Assembly: GCA_026770575.1 (NCBI GenBank)
Contig: MU657546.1
Coordinates: 21,136 to 38,927, forward strand
Direction: 5' to 3'
Source of the DNA: Pelagophyceae sp. CCMP2097
Taxonomy: Eukaryota; Sar; Pelagophyceae
Length of the DNA stretch: 17,792 nucleotides
Shown here: positions 8,530 through 16,716 of the stretch, in pieces
Numbering within the stretch: the stretch's first letter is position 1
Layout of the letters: each line of letters begins with the position of its first letter
Notes under the pieces: generated by a model
Seen by the model: the letters and a program-made list of their open reading frames with translations, nothing else
Database searches by the model: none
Told to the model about the DNA's origin: nothing
Translations under genes and position numbers: made by a program

Positions 8530-9310
8530 CTCAATTCTCGTCGCTAGTAGGATCAAAAATTCCAGTCTCTATATAAACTTGGAACGTTTTAGAAATTAAT
8601 TTCATTTCTTCCACAGTAAAACAACATCGTCAAAAATAAGTTATTTAGAAAATTCAAAGTTTGAGCTACCAGATCCATTTAAATTGATTTTTTTTAATAC
8701 ATAAATTTGTATTATTTATTGCATTGGGAGCAATTCTATACCCAATTGGCACGTTATTTGAGATTACATTGTCAGGTATATTGATACTTCTGGAATTTGT
8801 TGCCGCTAAATTACAAAATTCCAAATTATTATGATTATTATCATTGGGAGGTCGCGAAATGAATCTATCTTGAATGAATGTAGTGTCTATCACCTTATCA
8901 TAATGTCCCAAAATAACTTGTCGTCCTCCATCTGATCGAGCGCTGGTCAAAATTCTATTCTGATTCTGTAAGTTAGTTGATGTGTATCGAGTGATTGAAA
9001 AGCAAAAAAACGTGGTGGTAAAATTGCTTTGAAATTTATAATGTCGCAAATTGACCCTCTAATTTTATCAATCTCTTCTGATAATAGCCCAACTCTTGTT
9101 GTTTTTGAAATCGATGGCTCGGAAATGGTTGCTTGATTCGTGGATGTTTCTGTTAAATCATCTATTACATAACTACCATCAACGTATTTACTTGCTGAAT
9201 AGAATGCGACGGGAGGTTTCATTCGTATTAAATTGGCAAATTTCGTTTCGAATGGACGTACACTCAACTTGTCATTTTTAATATATAGAGTGTCATCAAA
9301 AATTAAATCA
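8530..9310 (-). repeat. LamG/ConA-like lectin module 3
   Basis: Landmarks in order: NDKLSVRPFETKFANLIR, ILPPRFFAFQS, then a frameshift near 9015, ITRYTSTNLQNQNRILTS, VILGHYDK, NFEFSK followed by a stop and LIFDDVV, then EEMKLISKTFQVYIETGIFD. The set matches jelly-roll lectins: an aromatic/TRYTS strand, a RIL strand, a GH turn, and the closing FEF(A/S)K plus helix element. It is the most C-terminal of three homologous copies. Confidence 0.6.
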
Positions 9311-10160
9311 ATTTATTCATATTAAATCGAAAGGGACTCATTGGCGATAATCGATTTTGTTCAGAAATTATTGAATCGCGTAATTTTTCTGTTTCTGTTG
9401 GATCGAACAGACCTATATTTATATACGTTAGAAAAACATCAGAGATAATTTTAACTTTCTCCAATGTTAAAACATTATTAAACACAAGAAGTTTACTTAA
9501 TTCAAAGTCACATTCTTGGTTGTCAGCGAAATCATTGATACATAATGAAGTCGTTGGATGGATTAACCTTGTTTGTAGTGCAACCCCTTTACTTACATTT
9601 TTCATTAAAACGTTATCAGGTAAATTAAAATTAACTGAATTCGTAGCAAAAATTTTTAAAATTCATTAGAATCACCTTCGGTTGATTTGTTTTGGGTTAC
9701 CCACGTATTTCCAAGGTAGATAAGGCCAGTCTTGGCATATATATGACCCAAAACTAATTGCGATCCTCCTCGATTAGTAAAAATGCGTCTGTTTTTGCAA
9801 CTTCTGCCGAGGTATATCTTGTGATTGCAAATATACTAAAACGTGGAGGAATTACATTAAAACTAATCTTATTTTATTGCATGCCTCTGATGACATCGAC
9901 ATACCCCCGAATTAAACCAGGCGACTTTCCTTTTGAGACAGATCCAGAAATCGTCGCGCGAATTGATTTATCAAGTGATTGGTTTTCTTAAATCGAAGAA
10001 ACTTCAATATAACTTTTTGCGCAGTAATTTAAGACTGGGTTTTTAAACCGAAGTATTCTTTGAAAATCGGTTTCTTGGTTACAAACAGACAATTTTGAAT
10101 CATCATTCAAATATAACGAATCGTCGAAGTCTAGTTTAATATCTTTATCAGAATATTTAA
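9311..10160 (-). repeat. LamG/ConA-like lectin module 2
   Basis: Landmarks in order: LYLNDDSKLSV, VIPPRFSIFAITRYTSAEV, then a shift near 9790 to RRIFTNRGGSQLVLGH and GLIYLGNTWVTQNKS. After a short eroded gap come KGVALQTRLIHPTTS, CDFELSKLLVFNNVLT and FLTYINIGLFDPTETEK. TRYTS lies near 9822 and YINIGLFD near 9425, giving spacings of about 820-850 bp to modules 1 and 3. Between modules is a conserved linker (MSPFRFN here, MSPFKYS after module 1). Confidence 0.6.
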
Positions 10161-10920
10161 ATGGACTCATTGATGCGAGCTTTGTGTTAAGACGATGTAT
10201 TGAAATAATTTCAGGAGATTTATCAAATAACCCTGTATTGATGTAGTCTTGAAACACTGTACTTACTTACATCATATCATCAGTTGTTAAAGTATCTGGA
10301 AATACCATCATTTTTGCGAATTCAAAATTACTGGCATATTGTGTGGAGGTTTTTATGACCATCCTAGTACCTTCGGCTACGGCACGTAGTCGTAAAATCG
10401 TCCTAATTGGTTTATTTTGAAAGAACACATTATTTGGAAGTTTTACGTCTATTTTATTTGTCAATGCCATCTGATTCCCATCTGATTAAAGTTGATTCCC
10501 ATCTGATGAATTAGGAGTAATATAACCGCTGACCAAATAACTGATTCCTATTTTTCCGTTATTGTGTCCCTTGATTATCGAGCTACCAGTCGCGTTGGTC
10601 AAAATATGTCGTTGTTTTGAAGTGTCATTTGAAGTATATCGTGTCAATGAAAACATTTGAAAACGTTCGGGGAGTGGTGGTAAGCGAATTGAATCACTTT
10701 GAAAGCCGTAAACTACATCCATGTCCCCACCAAATCTACTGCGATGATACCGTTTTGTTAGATTACCACTGGCCTCTGTATATGAGCAACTTTAAGGGTA
10801 GAGCCTTGTACGAAATATTTGGCATCAAAGTCTATAATGGTGGTTTAAGGCGAATCAATTTTTGAATAGCAGTTTTGTTCGGTATAGACAATTTATCATC
10901 TGATAAAATTTAAGTATCAT
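10161..10920 (-). repeat. LamG/ConA-like lectin module 1
   Basis: Landmarks in order: KLSIPNKTAIQKLIRLKPP; after a shift, DFDAKYFVQGSTLKV; after another shift, LPPLPERFQMFSLTRYTSND, RHILTNATGSSIIKGHNNG and YLVSGYITPN; then MVIKTSTQYASNFEFAKMMVF and DYINTGLFD. It is the best preserved copy, with three open pieces (10722-10486, 10470-10267, 10257-9988). The shared landmarks with modules 2 and 3 show tandem duplication of an approximately 275-residue unit. Confidence 0.6.
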
Positions 10921-11031
10921 CAAAGTCGCATTTAAAATTATTATCACTGAGAGAAGTTCCATAAGATAAGTTATAAGTAGTATCTGATGATGAAATTTGA
11001 TTTGTCAATTCATCGATGCTTATATATATTA

Positions 11032-11179
11032 AGAAGTTCCTGCCCCAATTAGAATCTGGCCCCAATTAGAACCCAATCTGGCCTATCAAGTGACTTGAAA
11101 ATATAATATGTTCAGAAAAAGTAAGATTTCAGTTGGGTCATTTCCGCGAAAACAGATTCTAATTGGGGCAGGAACTTCC
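11032..11179. mobile_element. 148-bp MITE with 27-bp terminal inverted repeats and TA flanks
   Basis: The left end agaagttcctgccccaatta (continuing to agaatctg) and the right end are reverse complements over 27 bp, with one mismatch at the outermost base. Both ends abut TA (11030-11031 and 11180-11181), as in Tc1/mariner-type target duplications. The interior has no coding capacity and contains a second copy of ccccaattagaa next to the left end. Fibre coding sense resumes on both sides, so this is a clean insertion into the integrated virus and postdates its integration or at least its last active state. Confidence 0.8.
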
Positions 11180-11189
11180 TACTTCCCGA

Positions 11190-11930
11190 AGTATAGTTAG
11201 GAGTTGAGTACATTTTATAATTCCTTTCATCAAATTTCCAAATTTCATTGTTGGATCTATAATTGACTGTAATGGGGTATTAGTTTTACCATTTTAACTT
11301 GTATAACGTTTATCTTGACCAATTATATTGAAATATGGATAAGAACTTTGGACTTCAACTTTAAGACCGAATTTGTTGGAAGTCGTAATTAAATGATTCG
11401 GATGATGGGCGTCAAATTAAGTATCTTTGTCATGCTTATTTTTCAAAGATAAGATTTGTGCTTCAATTGCAATCAATGAAACTCCTGTTGCAACGTCATT
11501 CGCCTCTAATGAAAACTCCATGAATATCGCTCTGGAACTTTCAGCGACGATTAAAGCTAAATTTTCCTCATCAGATACTCTTCACAATTCAATTTCTTCA
11601 TTAATAAAAATATCTGCTTCTTCTCGCAAAATTGACTCTTCTTCGTTGTTTTCATTGAGATTTTGGATTTTATCGTCGATTTCTTTTTTTTGTATGGAAT
11701 ATTTTTCAATCCAATATTTTTCAATCCATTATTCCCATCAATTTTTTTACTTTTATCGTTATCAATATTTACAATTTTCTCATTAAATACGTTTAATGTT
11801 TTCGAAAATCAAAATCAAAATAATATTTTAATCAATTTGTCATCATTGTCTATATTACTAATTACCCTGTCATCTTTTGAAATGATTTTTGTATGTTCCA
11901 AATCATAGATTTTTTAATTTTAAATAACAT
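11190..11930 (-). other. Fibre N-terminal coiled-coil region
   Basis: From ATG 11930 (MLFKIKK) a shift leads to YDLEHTKIISKDDRVISNID, two TGA codons, and then NEKIVNIDNDKSKKIDGNN. Another shift leads to QKKEIDDKIQNLNENNEEE, LREEADIFINEEIEL, then SDEENLALIVAESSRAIF and ATGVSLIAIEAQILSLKNK. Heptad-like Ile/Leu spacing in acidic sequence suggests a coiled coil, apt for a fibre stalk or capsid anchor. A 15-bp tandem duplication (ggattgaaaaatatt, minus strand, 11701-11732) lies in it. It ends with NKFGLKVEVQSSYPYFNIIG, a beta-rich linker before the transposon. Confidence 0.5.
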
Positions 11931-11969
11931 TTTTTTAATGTATATTAAATAATTATATACTGAAATATT

Positions 11970-12113
11970 ATGAAGGCTGCTCGACTATCTAAGAGTGTAT
12001 ACACAAACGAAACACCAATTCAATTCACAAATAAGAAAGAATTTTCTGACAGACGTTCCAAATTATACAAGGATAACAAATCTGGGCACAAAAAAATTCC
12101 CTACTGGAAGTGA
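11970..12113 (+). CDS. Small basic protein, 47 codons
   Basis: The frame starts MKAARLSKSVYTNETPIQF and ends KSGHKKIPYWK, then TGA. It is strongly basic. After the stop the same frame stays open for 24 more codons (SNFTWIFCASFKQNN onward), so the TGA could be a broken Trp codon and the native protein about 72 residues. It is divergent from the fibre gene by 39 bp, and its start follows ttatatactgaaatatt. No family is recognised; a core or DNA-binding peptide is possible from charge. Confidence 0.4.
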   Translation: MKAARLSKSVYTNETPIQFTNKKEFSDRRSKLYKDNKSGHKKIPYWK

Positions 12114-12255
12114 TCTAATTTCACTTGGATCTTTTGTGCCTCGTTTAAACAAAACAACAAATTACGTCGCTCGATAATCGGGACTTGATACGCACACTAT
12201 TGATATTTTTATATTCGAAAAGATTAATTAAAATAAAAAAAATAAAAGATAGATA

Positions 12256-12508
12256 ATGTTTTCAATTTTAAAACTATTTTTAAAAGATATTTACTTTAAC
12301 AAGAAGATGATAAAGAAATGCAAAAGGATTTAATCAAAAAATAAACGAATCAGTCGATATTCCATGTATTAATAAACATACGGAGGAACTTGTTACATAT
12401 TGGTTATATCGTCCAGTACCAGTATCGAATAAAAAATTACTAGGATACAAATATTTGAATCGTTCAAATAAAGAAAGACGTAATTTTTCAGGTTTGAATT
12501 TTATATGA
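12256..12508 (+). pseudogene. Unknown protein of about 84 codons, frameshifted
   Basis: ATG 12256 gives MFSILKLFLKDIYFNKK. The sense then passes through DDKEMQKDLIKK in a second frame and QKINESVDIPCINKHTEELV in a third. The third frame stays open through YWLYRPVPVSNKKLLGYKYL to TGA at 12506. At least two single-base slips are needed. No domain is recognised. It follows the 11970 gene in the same direction and converges on the next minus gene. Confidence 0.4.
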
Positions 12509-12541
12509 CCATAGATTTTCGATGTTTATTAGTTTGCACAA

Positions 12542-13340
12542 TTAAAATATTATCGTTTGCGGGTTGATATCAATCATACTTGAGTAATCACGGAATCCAA
12601 GTTTTGTATACATTGACAACAAAATCGCAGCGTCGAGTGTTTGTTTATAATTTTTAAAATCATATTCGATTTAATCCAAGTTGTTTTGTGCAATTTAAGA
12701 CAATTTAATCGACATTTCCTTCATCTCTTCGATTGTAATTACGAGAGACTCAGTTGTTTTATTCGCTTGTTTAATTATATTGATTTCATTTATTTTGATA
12801 AATTAATCAGATACAATTTGTATCAATTTTGATTATTCCTTTTCTTATTTTTTATGGTTAAAGCATCTATATAACACTGATATGAACAATTTCGAATTGT
12901 TTTTATTTTGAATGTTTTCAAAAAAAGCAAGTGTCTATTTGATCAGAGGAAAATTCTGGTTTATTTTCAGGATTTTCTTTATCAAGAAGGCAAATTAAGT
13001 GTTTTTTTCGAGTGTTCAAATTGTCGTAATAAACCGGAATAAAAATCTATTATTTTTTTAAAAAAAAATGCACATGTTCTGAAATTTTTGAAACTCTTCC
13101 TTTCGTCTGTTTTAGAATTTCAATAAATTTGTTTTTTTCTAAAAGATATCCCAATCCATTTTTTTTCTTCAGTAGACTGGTTTTCTTTTTTTTTCCTTTT
13201 CGCCTGCAACTATTCTTTCGCCTGCAAATATTCGCCTGAAAAAAGAAAATCAATGTTTTTATTTAAATTCTTCGTAGTAGTATACCATTTTTTACAAGAA
13301 CCGTCGAACATTTCAAGGAATAATTTTGATTCATCCTTTC
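12542..13340 (-). pseudogene. Unknown protein, about 265 codons, decayed
   Basis: Coding sense runs from about 13340 (DESKLFLEMFDGSCKKWY) through a Lys-rich, low-complexity part (13253-13050). It goes on to FIPVYYDNLNTRKKHLICLL, then NIQNKNNSKLFISVLYRCF. The last part is helical (TTESLVITIEEMKEMS, LDAAILLSMYTKLGFRDYSS) and ends at 12542. It contains at least five in-frame stops and several shifts. A short tandem repeat with ttcgcctgcaa units sits at 13199-13238. Position beside the polymerase-helicase fits a replication or packaging gene, but I see no Walker or protease motif. It may be two genes. Confidence 0.3.
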
Positions 13341-13373
13341 TTTAATATGGAACAATCTGCACATAAATTATTC

Positions 13374-13736
13374 CTACTGTATATTTGGAATATTTTTGTC
13401 GTTACATTCTTTTTTTTTACAACATAAACACTCTGTTTGAAAGACATTGAACACTTCTGTATTTTTTGTTTGATCTTGATGTAAAACTTTGTTTATACAT
13501 ACAGATCTCAATATAAAATGACCTGTTGATTTTTTCGAATTATTATCGTTTTTGATTGGTTTAGAACATAAGCATTTGAAAGGGATTTTGTCGTTTGTTG
13601 ATGTATTTTGATTTAAATATCGTATATCTACATGCAACGGGCGAGTAGTGCTTACAATGTCATCAATCGCATCGGATGTAGTTTCTTGCATTGTAAATTC
13701 TCGCAATTGATCATAGCATTTATCCAAAAAACTCAT
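13374..13736 (-). CDS. Cysteine-rich protein, possibly zinc-binding, intact
   Basis: 120 codons from MSFLDKCYDQLREFTMQ to NDKNIPNIQ are open. The C-terminal half is Cys-rich: FKCLCSKPIK, then RSVCINK, then ECLCCKKKEC, a spacing compatible with one or two zinc-binding sites. The N-terminal half is acidic (SDAIDDIVSTTRPLHVDIR). A start five codons upstream is possible; the chosen one follows gtgtatacgtaat. It lies 47 bp downstream of the polymerase-helicase, in the same direction. A regulatory or nucleic-acid-binding role is a guess from the cysteines. Confidence 0.55.
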   Translation of the reverse strand: MSFLDKCYDQLREFTMQETTSDAIDDIVSTTRPLHVDIRYLNQNTSTNDKIPFKCLCSKPIKNDNNSKKSTGHFILRSVCINKVLHQDQTKNTEVFNVFQTECLCCKKKECNDKNIPNIQ

Positions 13737-13783
13737 ATTACGTATACACATATGATAAACCCACCTAAAAACGTTTTATTTGT

Positions 13784-15998
13784 TTATAAATTATTTTTAT
13801 ATTTGTCCGAATCATCTTCAACTCCTCACGTGTTATTTGATTCAATGCTTTCAATCAGTTTAATTCCAGTCCATACCGTATTAGTCTTGTTATTTACAGA
13901 TTTCTCATTGTTATTAATTCCTTCTATTTTATTTATTTATATTTATTTTTTTAAAATCCATCCCGAATCGTTTTAGAAATTTTCCCGTTTTTCATGGTTT
14001 TTAACCAATCATCAATCTCCGTAGAAGTAACAAAGTCATAAACATTTCCCGTTACTTCATAATCTTTCAAGAACTTTGTTCAAATTGATATATCTTTCTC
14101 GATCCAGTCTCTTTTAGCTTGGACAACCCCGATTGAACCTTCATCGAATTTCAAAGTTTCGATTTCATCCATATACTGATGTATAAGCATCCGAACAAAC
14201 GTTTTCTGGAATTTAATCGAATCGATTTCGCTATTTATATTTGCATCTGCTTGTTATTCAAACTCTTCATTTGTCGGATTTTCAACGTAGGTTTTTGTAT
14301 ATGACACGACACGGATACGATTATCCAGCGCGCCATGCATTGGAGAAACTTTTGATAGCATTTCAATTTAGAGCAGTAAAAGAGTTAATTTCATTACTTA
14401 TAATGATCCTTTTTTTTTTATAAAACATAATCCATCGCATCTGTTGAGCCATGGTTTGGCTGCTTTGTTTATATGCGAGTTTGTTGGCGTTAAAACTGTC
14501 AGCATAGCCTCCAAGACTCAAAAGAAGTGCGCGGGTTAGTGTTGATTTACCAGTGTTACCGAAACCCAGAGCAAACATACATTCCTTCATAACAGAGCCC
14601 GAAACCGCTTTACTTAACTGATATATAAACCAATCGCCAACCTCTTTTCCCAATGGGTCATAAAAGAGTCGTTTTTTTATAGAGTCACTATATACCCCCC
14701 CATCAGTTTCTACTTCAAATCCATGGGGTATTGTGTATGTAAAAACAATGTCTGGATTGTATGGATATTCCTGAAAGTTCTAGAAAGTTTTTTTTTTAAA
14801 AATCCAGTCGTTGTCAGCACATGAGGATGGCATTTCAATGAGTATTTTTTTTATAGGTCTGATGTGTTTCCATACGATTGTTCTTTGCATGCCTCAAAAC
14901 ATTCAGCATCTTAATTGTATGCACTTTTCCATAAAACATTTGAATATCCACTTATAATCTTCCGCATAGTTGCAGTGTCTGTCGTCAAAATTCCTACATC
15001 GAAAACGATTAAATTCCCTTGACAAAATTTCCAATGCGGGTATAATTTAAAAAAAAATTCAGTTGCTTCTTAATCAGATTGAACGAATTCTCGCTGATTT
15101 TCAATTTGGTCATTTGTTTCATCAAAGTCATAGGGGATTGATAGCATTGTGTTGTGTTCTTTATAAGCCAGTTTCATATTAAGATCAGGCATCATTGTCG
15201 CTATATGTTGTTCAACCTATTCGAAAAATTGCGAATTATCATATTTATTCCCATAAAATAGGATTCCATCGGAGCGTAACACCGCGATTTCTATGTTTTT
15301 TAAGTTTAGGATATGTATCATGTGCTGTAAAATAATATTTTCATAATGGCAAAGGATGCGATTGACTGCACATCCGCTATAGTTGTCTTCTTTTTTAAAA
15401 TCAGGTATTGTATCGAAAAGATCCTTATAATTTTCTTATTTAACCAGTTCTGAACTGCTTTCATCTCTTTATCATAATTTTAAAAATGTCTGACATACCG
15501 ACTTTCCGGGTTGTTTTGTCCATATTTGTTGCGATTAAATATGCGGTTTTCCCTTCGGTTCGATTATTAAACTTCGAAAGACACTCGTCACGATTGTTAA
15601 TGTAATATTCAAGTTGCGGACAGGCAATGTTGAGTTTTTTATCTAAGAATTACTGGATGGGCGTTGCACATATCTAAATCAGTTGTAGTATCTCGCACTT
15701 AAAGACTCCTGTGAATACTGCTAAGTCTTTGAATAGATCCACCTGAAAACAAACGCCCACCACAGACACCAACTGGCGTGTTTTGTGGAAATGAATTAAT
15801 TCGTTTTGTTACACCTTTCGTTTTTCTGTTGGTCTTACAAAAATTATGTAAAATAGAATATTGTGCTTTTAAATCTTTATCGAGTAGTTTCTTATTCTTA
15901 TCAGCGTTACATACTTGAAAATATCCCTTAAATTGATTCCGTGTAATACTGGACAAGTAAGCAACGTTTCGCATTTCAATTCGTTCAATCAACTCCAT
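13784..15998 (-). pseudogene. TV-Pol / superfamily 3 helicase replication protein, multiple breaks
   Basis: Family role: DNA synthesis and unwinding during viral genome replication. N-terminal part: MELIERIEMRNVAYL at the start, VCGGRLFSGGSIQ (15729-15767), DLDMCNAHPVIL (15645-15680), EYYINNRDE, KTAYLIATNMDK and LRSDGILFYG (15250-15279). These fit the TV-Pol group, distant relatives of family A polymerases, with the SDG as the likely catalytic acidic motif. C-terminal part: FYDPLGKEVGDWFIYQL, Walker A GFGNTGKST (14540-14566), motif B IIISNE (14390-14407) and a D5-type tail VTGNVYDFVTSTEIDDWL. The end near 13784 has NTVWTGIKLIES. I count about five frameshifts and seven stops. The total of about 738 codons suits the family. 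The start follows atattatacaagt. Confidence 0.8.
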
Positions 15999-16073
15999 AC
16001 TTGTATAATATATATTTATCTTAATCTCTTTATTTAGTTTAGACAGGTATCATTTTTATCCAAAAGTCTTAAA

Positions 16074-16280
16074 TTATTTTTCTTTTAAATCAATTGAATC
16101 AATTGAATCATTTGAATCATTTTCAGTCGTGTTATTTAGTTTTTGTACGCGATAAAATTCAACTACTTCTTTGACCTTTGAGTAAGCTCTCGCGTTGTTC
16201 TTAGATTTCACTGCTCTTTTTGCGGCATCAGATGTTTTAGGACGTCCTCTTCCACGTTTTTCGATCACACTTTTATCCAT
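16074..16280 (-). CDS. AT-hook protein, 68 residues, intact
   Basis: It starts MDKSVIEKRGRGRPKTSDAA and contains a canonical AT-hook (RGRGRPK, residues 9-15), a motif that binds the minor groove of AT-rich DNA. It is followed by a Lys/Ala-rich helix (AAKRAVKSKNNARAYSKVK) and an acidic Asn/Asp/Ser repeat (NDSNDSIDSIDLKEK). Binding to the AT-rich viral genome, as packaging or transcription factor, is a reasonable inference. The ATG follows ttatataata directly. It is the last gene before the right-end repeats and lies upstream of the polymerase-helicase in the same direction. Confidence 0.65.
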   Translation of the reverse strand: MDKSVIEKRGRGRPKTSDAAKRAVKSKNNARAYSKVKEVVEFYRVQKLNNTTENDSNDSIDSIDLKEK

Positions 16281-16367
16281 TATTATATAAATATATTTTA
16301 TATTATTAACCTCAATCTTACTCGTCGTAAAGTCATCCTAAAATGTAATGTATAAATTTCCTATTTC
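16281..16367. promoter_or_regulatory. AT-rich leader of the AT-hook gene
   Basis: On the minus strand the sequence before ATG 16280 is aaaatatatttatataata, a strong TATA-like run touching the start codon. No other gene is seen between it and the repeat block. Confidence 0.35.
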
Positions 16368-16565
16368 TTCAATGGGGTTGACTGAGAAATAGTTGTTTTT
16401 TCTTCTTTACTTCTTTACTTTTCTTATAATATATTTATATTAATAACAAATAAAGCATCGACCATCGACCATACGACCATTAGAAATTAAGGCGCGTGTT
16501 AGAATTTTTTATTTTTACAAGAACTTACAAATAAAAAAATACTTTGGGGAACTGGATCAAATCAC
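16368..16565. repeat. Right-end repeat, copy A
   Basis: The block begins ttcaatggggttgactgaga and ends ggatcaaatcaca. It matches copy B (16632-16807) along its length with small indels and substitutions, including catcgaccatcgaccat and acaagaacttacaaataaaa. Copy A is longer because of an extra cttctttact unit. No matching block was found at the left end. Confidence 0.85.
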
Positions 16566-16716
16566 ATGGTCGATGGTCGATGGTCGATGATGATGAGAAT
16601 CTCAATAGTGTAGGATCAGAATTCCCTCAATTTCAATGGGTTGACTGAGAAAGTTTCTTTACTTTTCTAATAATATATTAATATTAATAATAAATAGAGC
16701 ATCGACCATCGACCAT
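16456..16716. repeat. Alternating inverted arms built from ATCGACC units
   Basis: catcgaccatcgaccat occurs at 16456-16472 and 16700-16716. Its reverse complement, extended to three units, lies between them at 16566-16589. Either outer copy can pair with the middle over 17 bp, giving two alternative stem-loops with loops of about 93 and 110 nt. The layout could serve as an origin, a resolution site or a terminal hairpin remnant. Confidence 0.75.

Larger units (their letters stand above)
6515..11930 (-). pseudogene. Giant modular fibre/lectin protein, many frameshifts, one transposon insertion
   Basis: Minus-strand coding sense is nearly continuous for 5.4 kb (about 1750 codons excluding the insert). 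ATG 11930 is followed by an acidic, Glu/Asn-rich coiled-coil region, then three tandem LamG/ConA-like modules (period about 825 bp), a collagen-like GXY stretch, YadA-type beta-roll motifs, beta-spiral-like shaft repeats and a C-terminal domain. These are known building blocks of attachment fibres, so the role inferred is host recognition at the virion surface. I cannot exclude two adjacent genes (lectin part and fibre part, with a join near 8480), because every boundary start is eroded. A 148-bp transposon splits the N-terminal part. Breaks include shifts near 9790, 9015 and 7770 and stops in the shaft and linker. Confidence 0.6.

Noticed and set aside
11427..11908. Two plus-strand frames rich in Ser, Phe and Ile
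   Set aside because: Antisense of the acidic coiled-coil region of the fibre, whose Glu/Lys codons read as Ser/Phe on the other strand.
12641..12832. Plus-strand 63-codon hydrophobic frame
   Set aside because: Antisense of the helical C-terminal part of the 12542-13340 gene, which has clearer protein-like composition.
12542..13340. Packaging ATPase or cysteine protease in the unassigned gene
   Set aside because: I looked for Walker A and B motifs and for His-Trp/Cys protease motifs in all three minus frames and found none.
13632..13976. Plus-strand 114-codon hydrophobic frame
   Set aside because: It spans the end of the polymerase-helicase and the start of the Cys-rich gene on the opposite strand. 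Its membrane-like content comes from antisense Lys/Asn codons.
1285..15998. Alternative genetic code with reassigned stop codons
   Set aside because: TAA, TGA and TAG all interrupt genes, frameshifts are just as common, and normal gene ends use the same codons, so decay explains it better.
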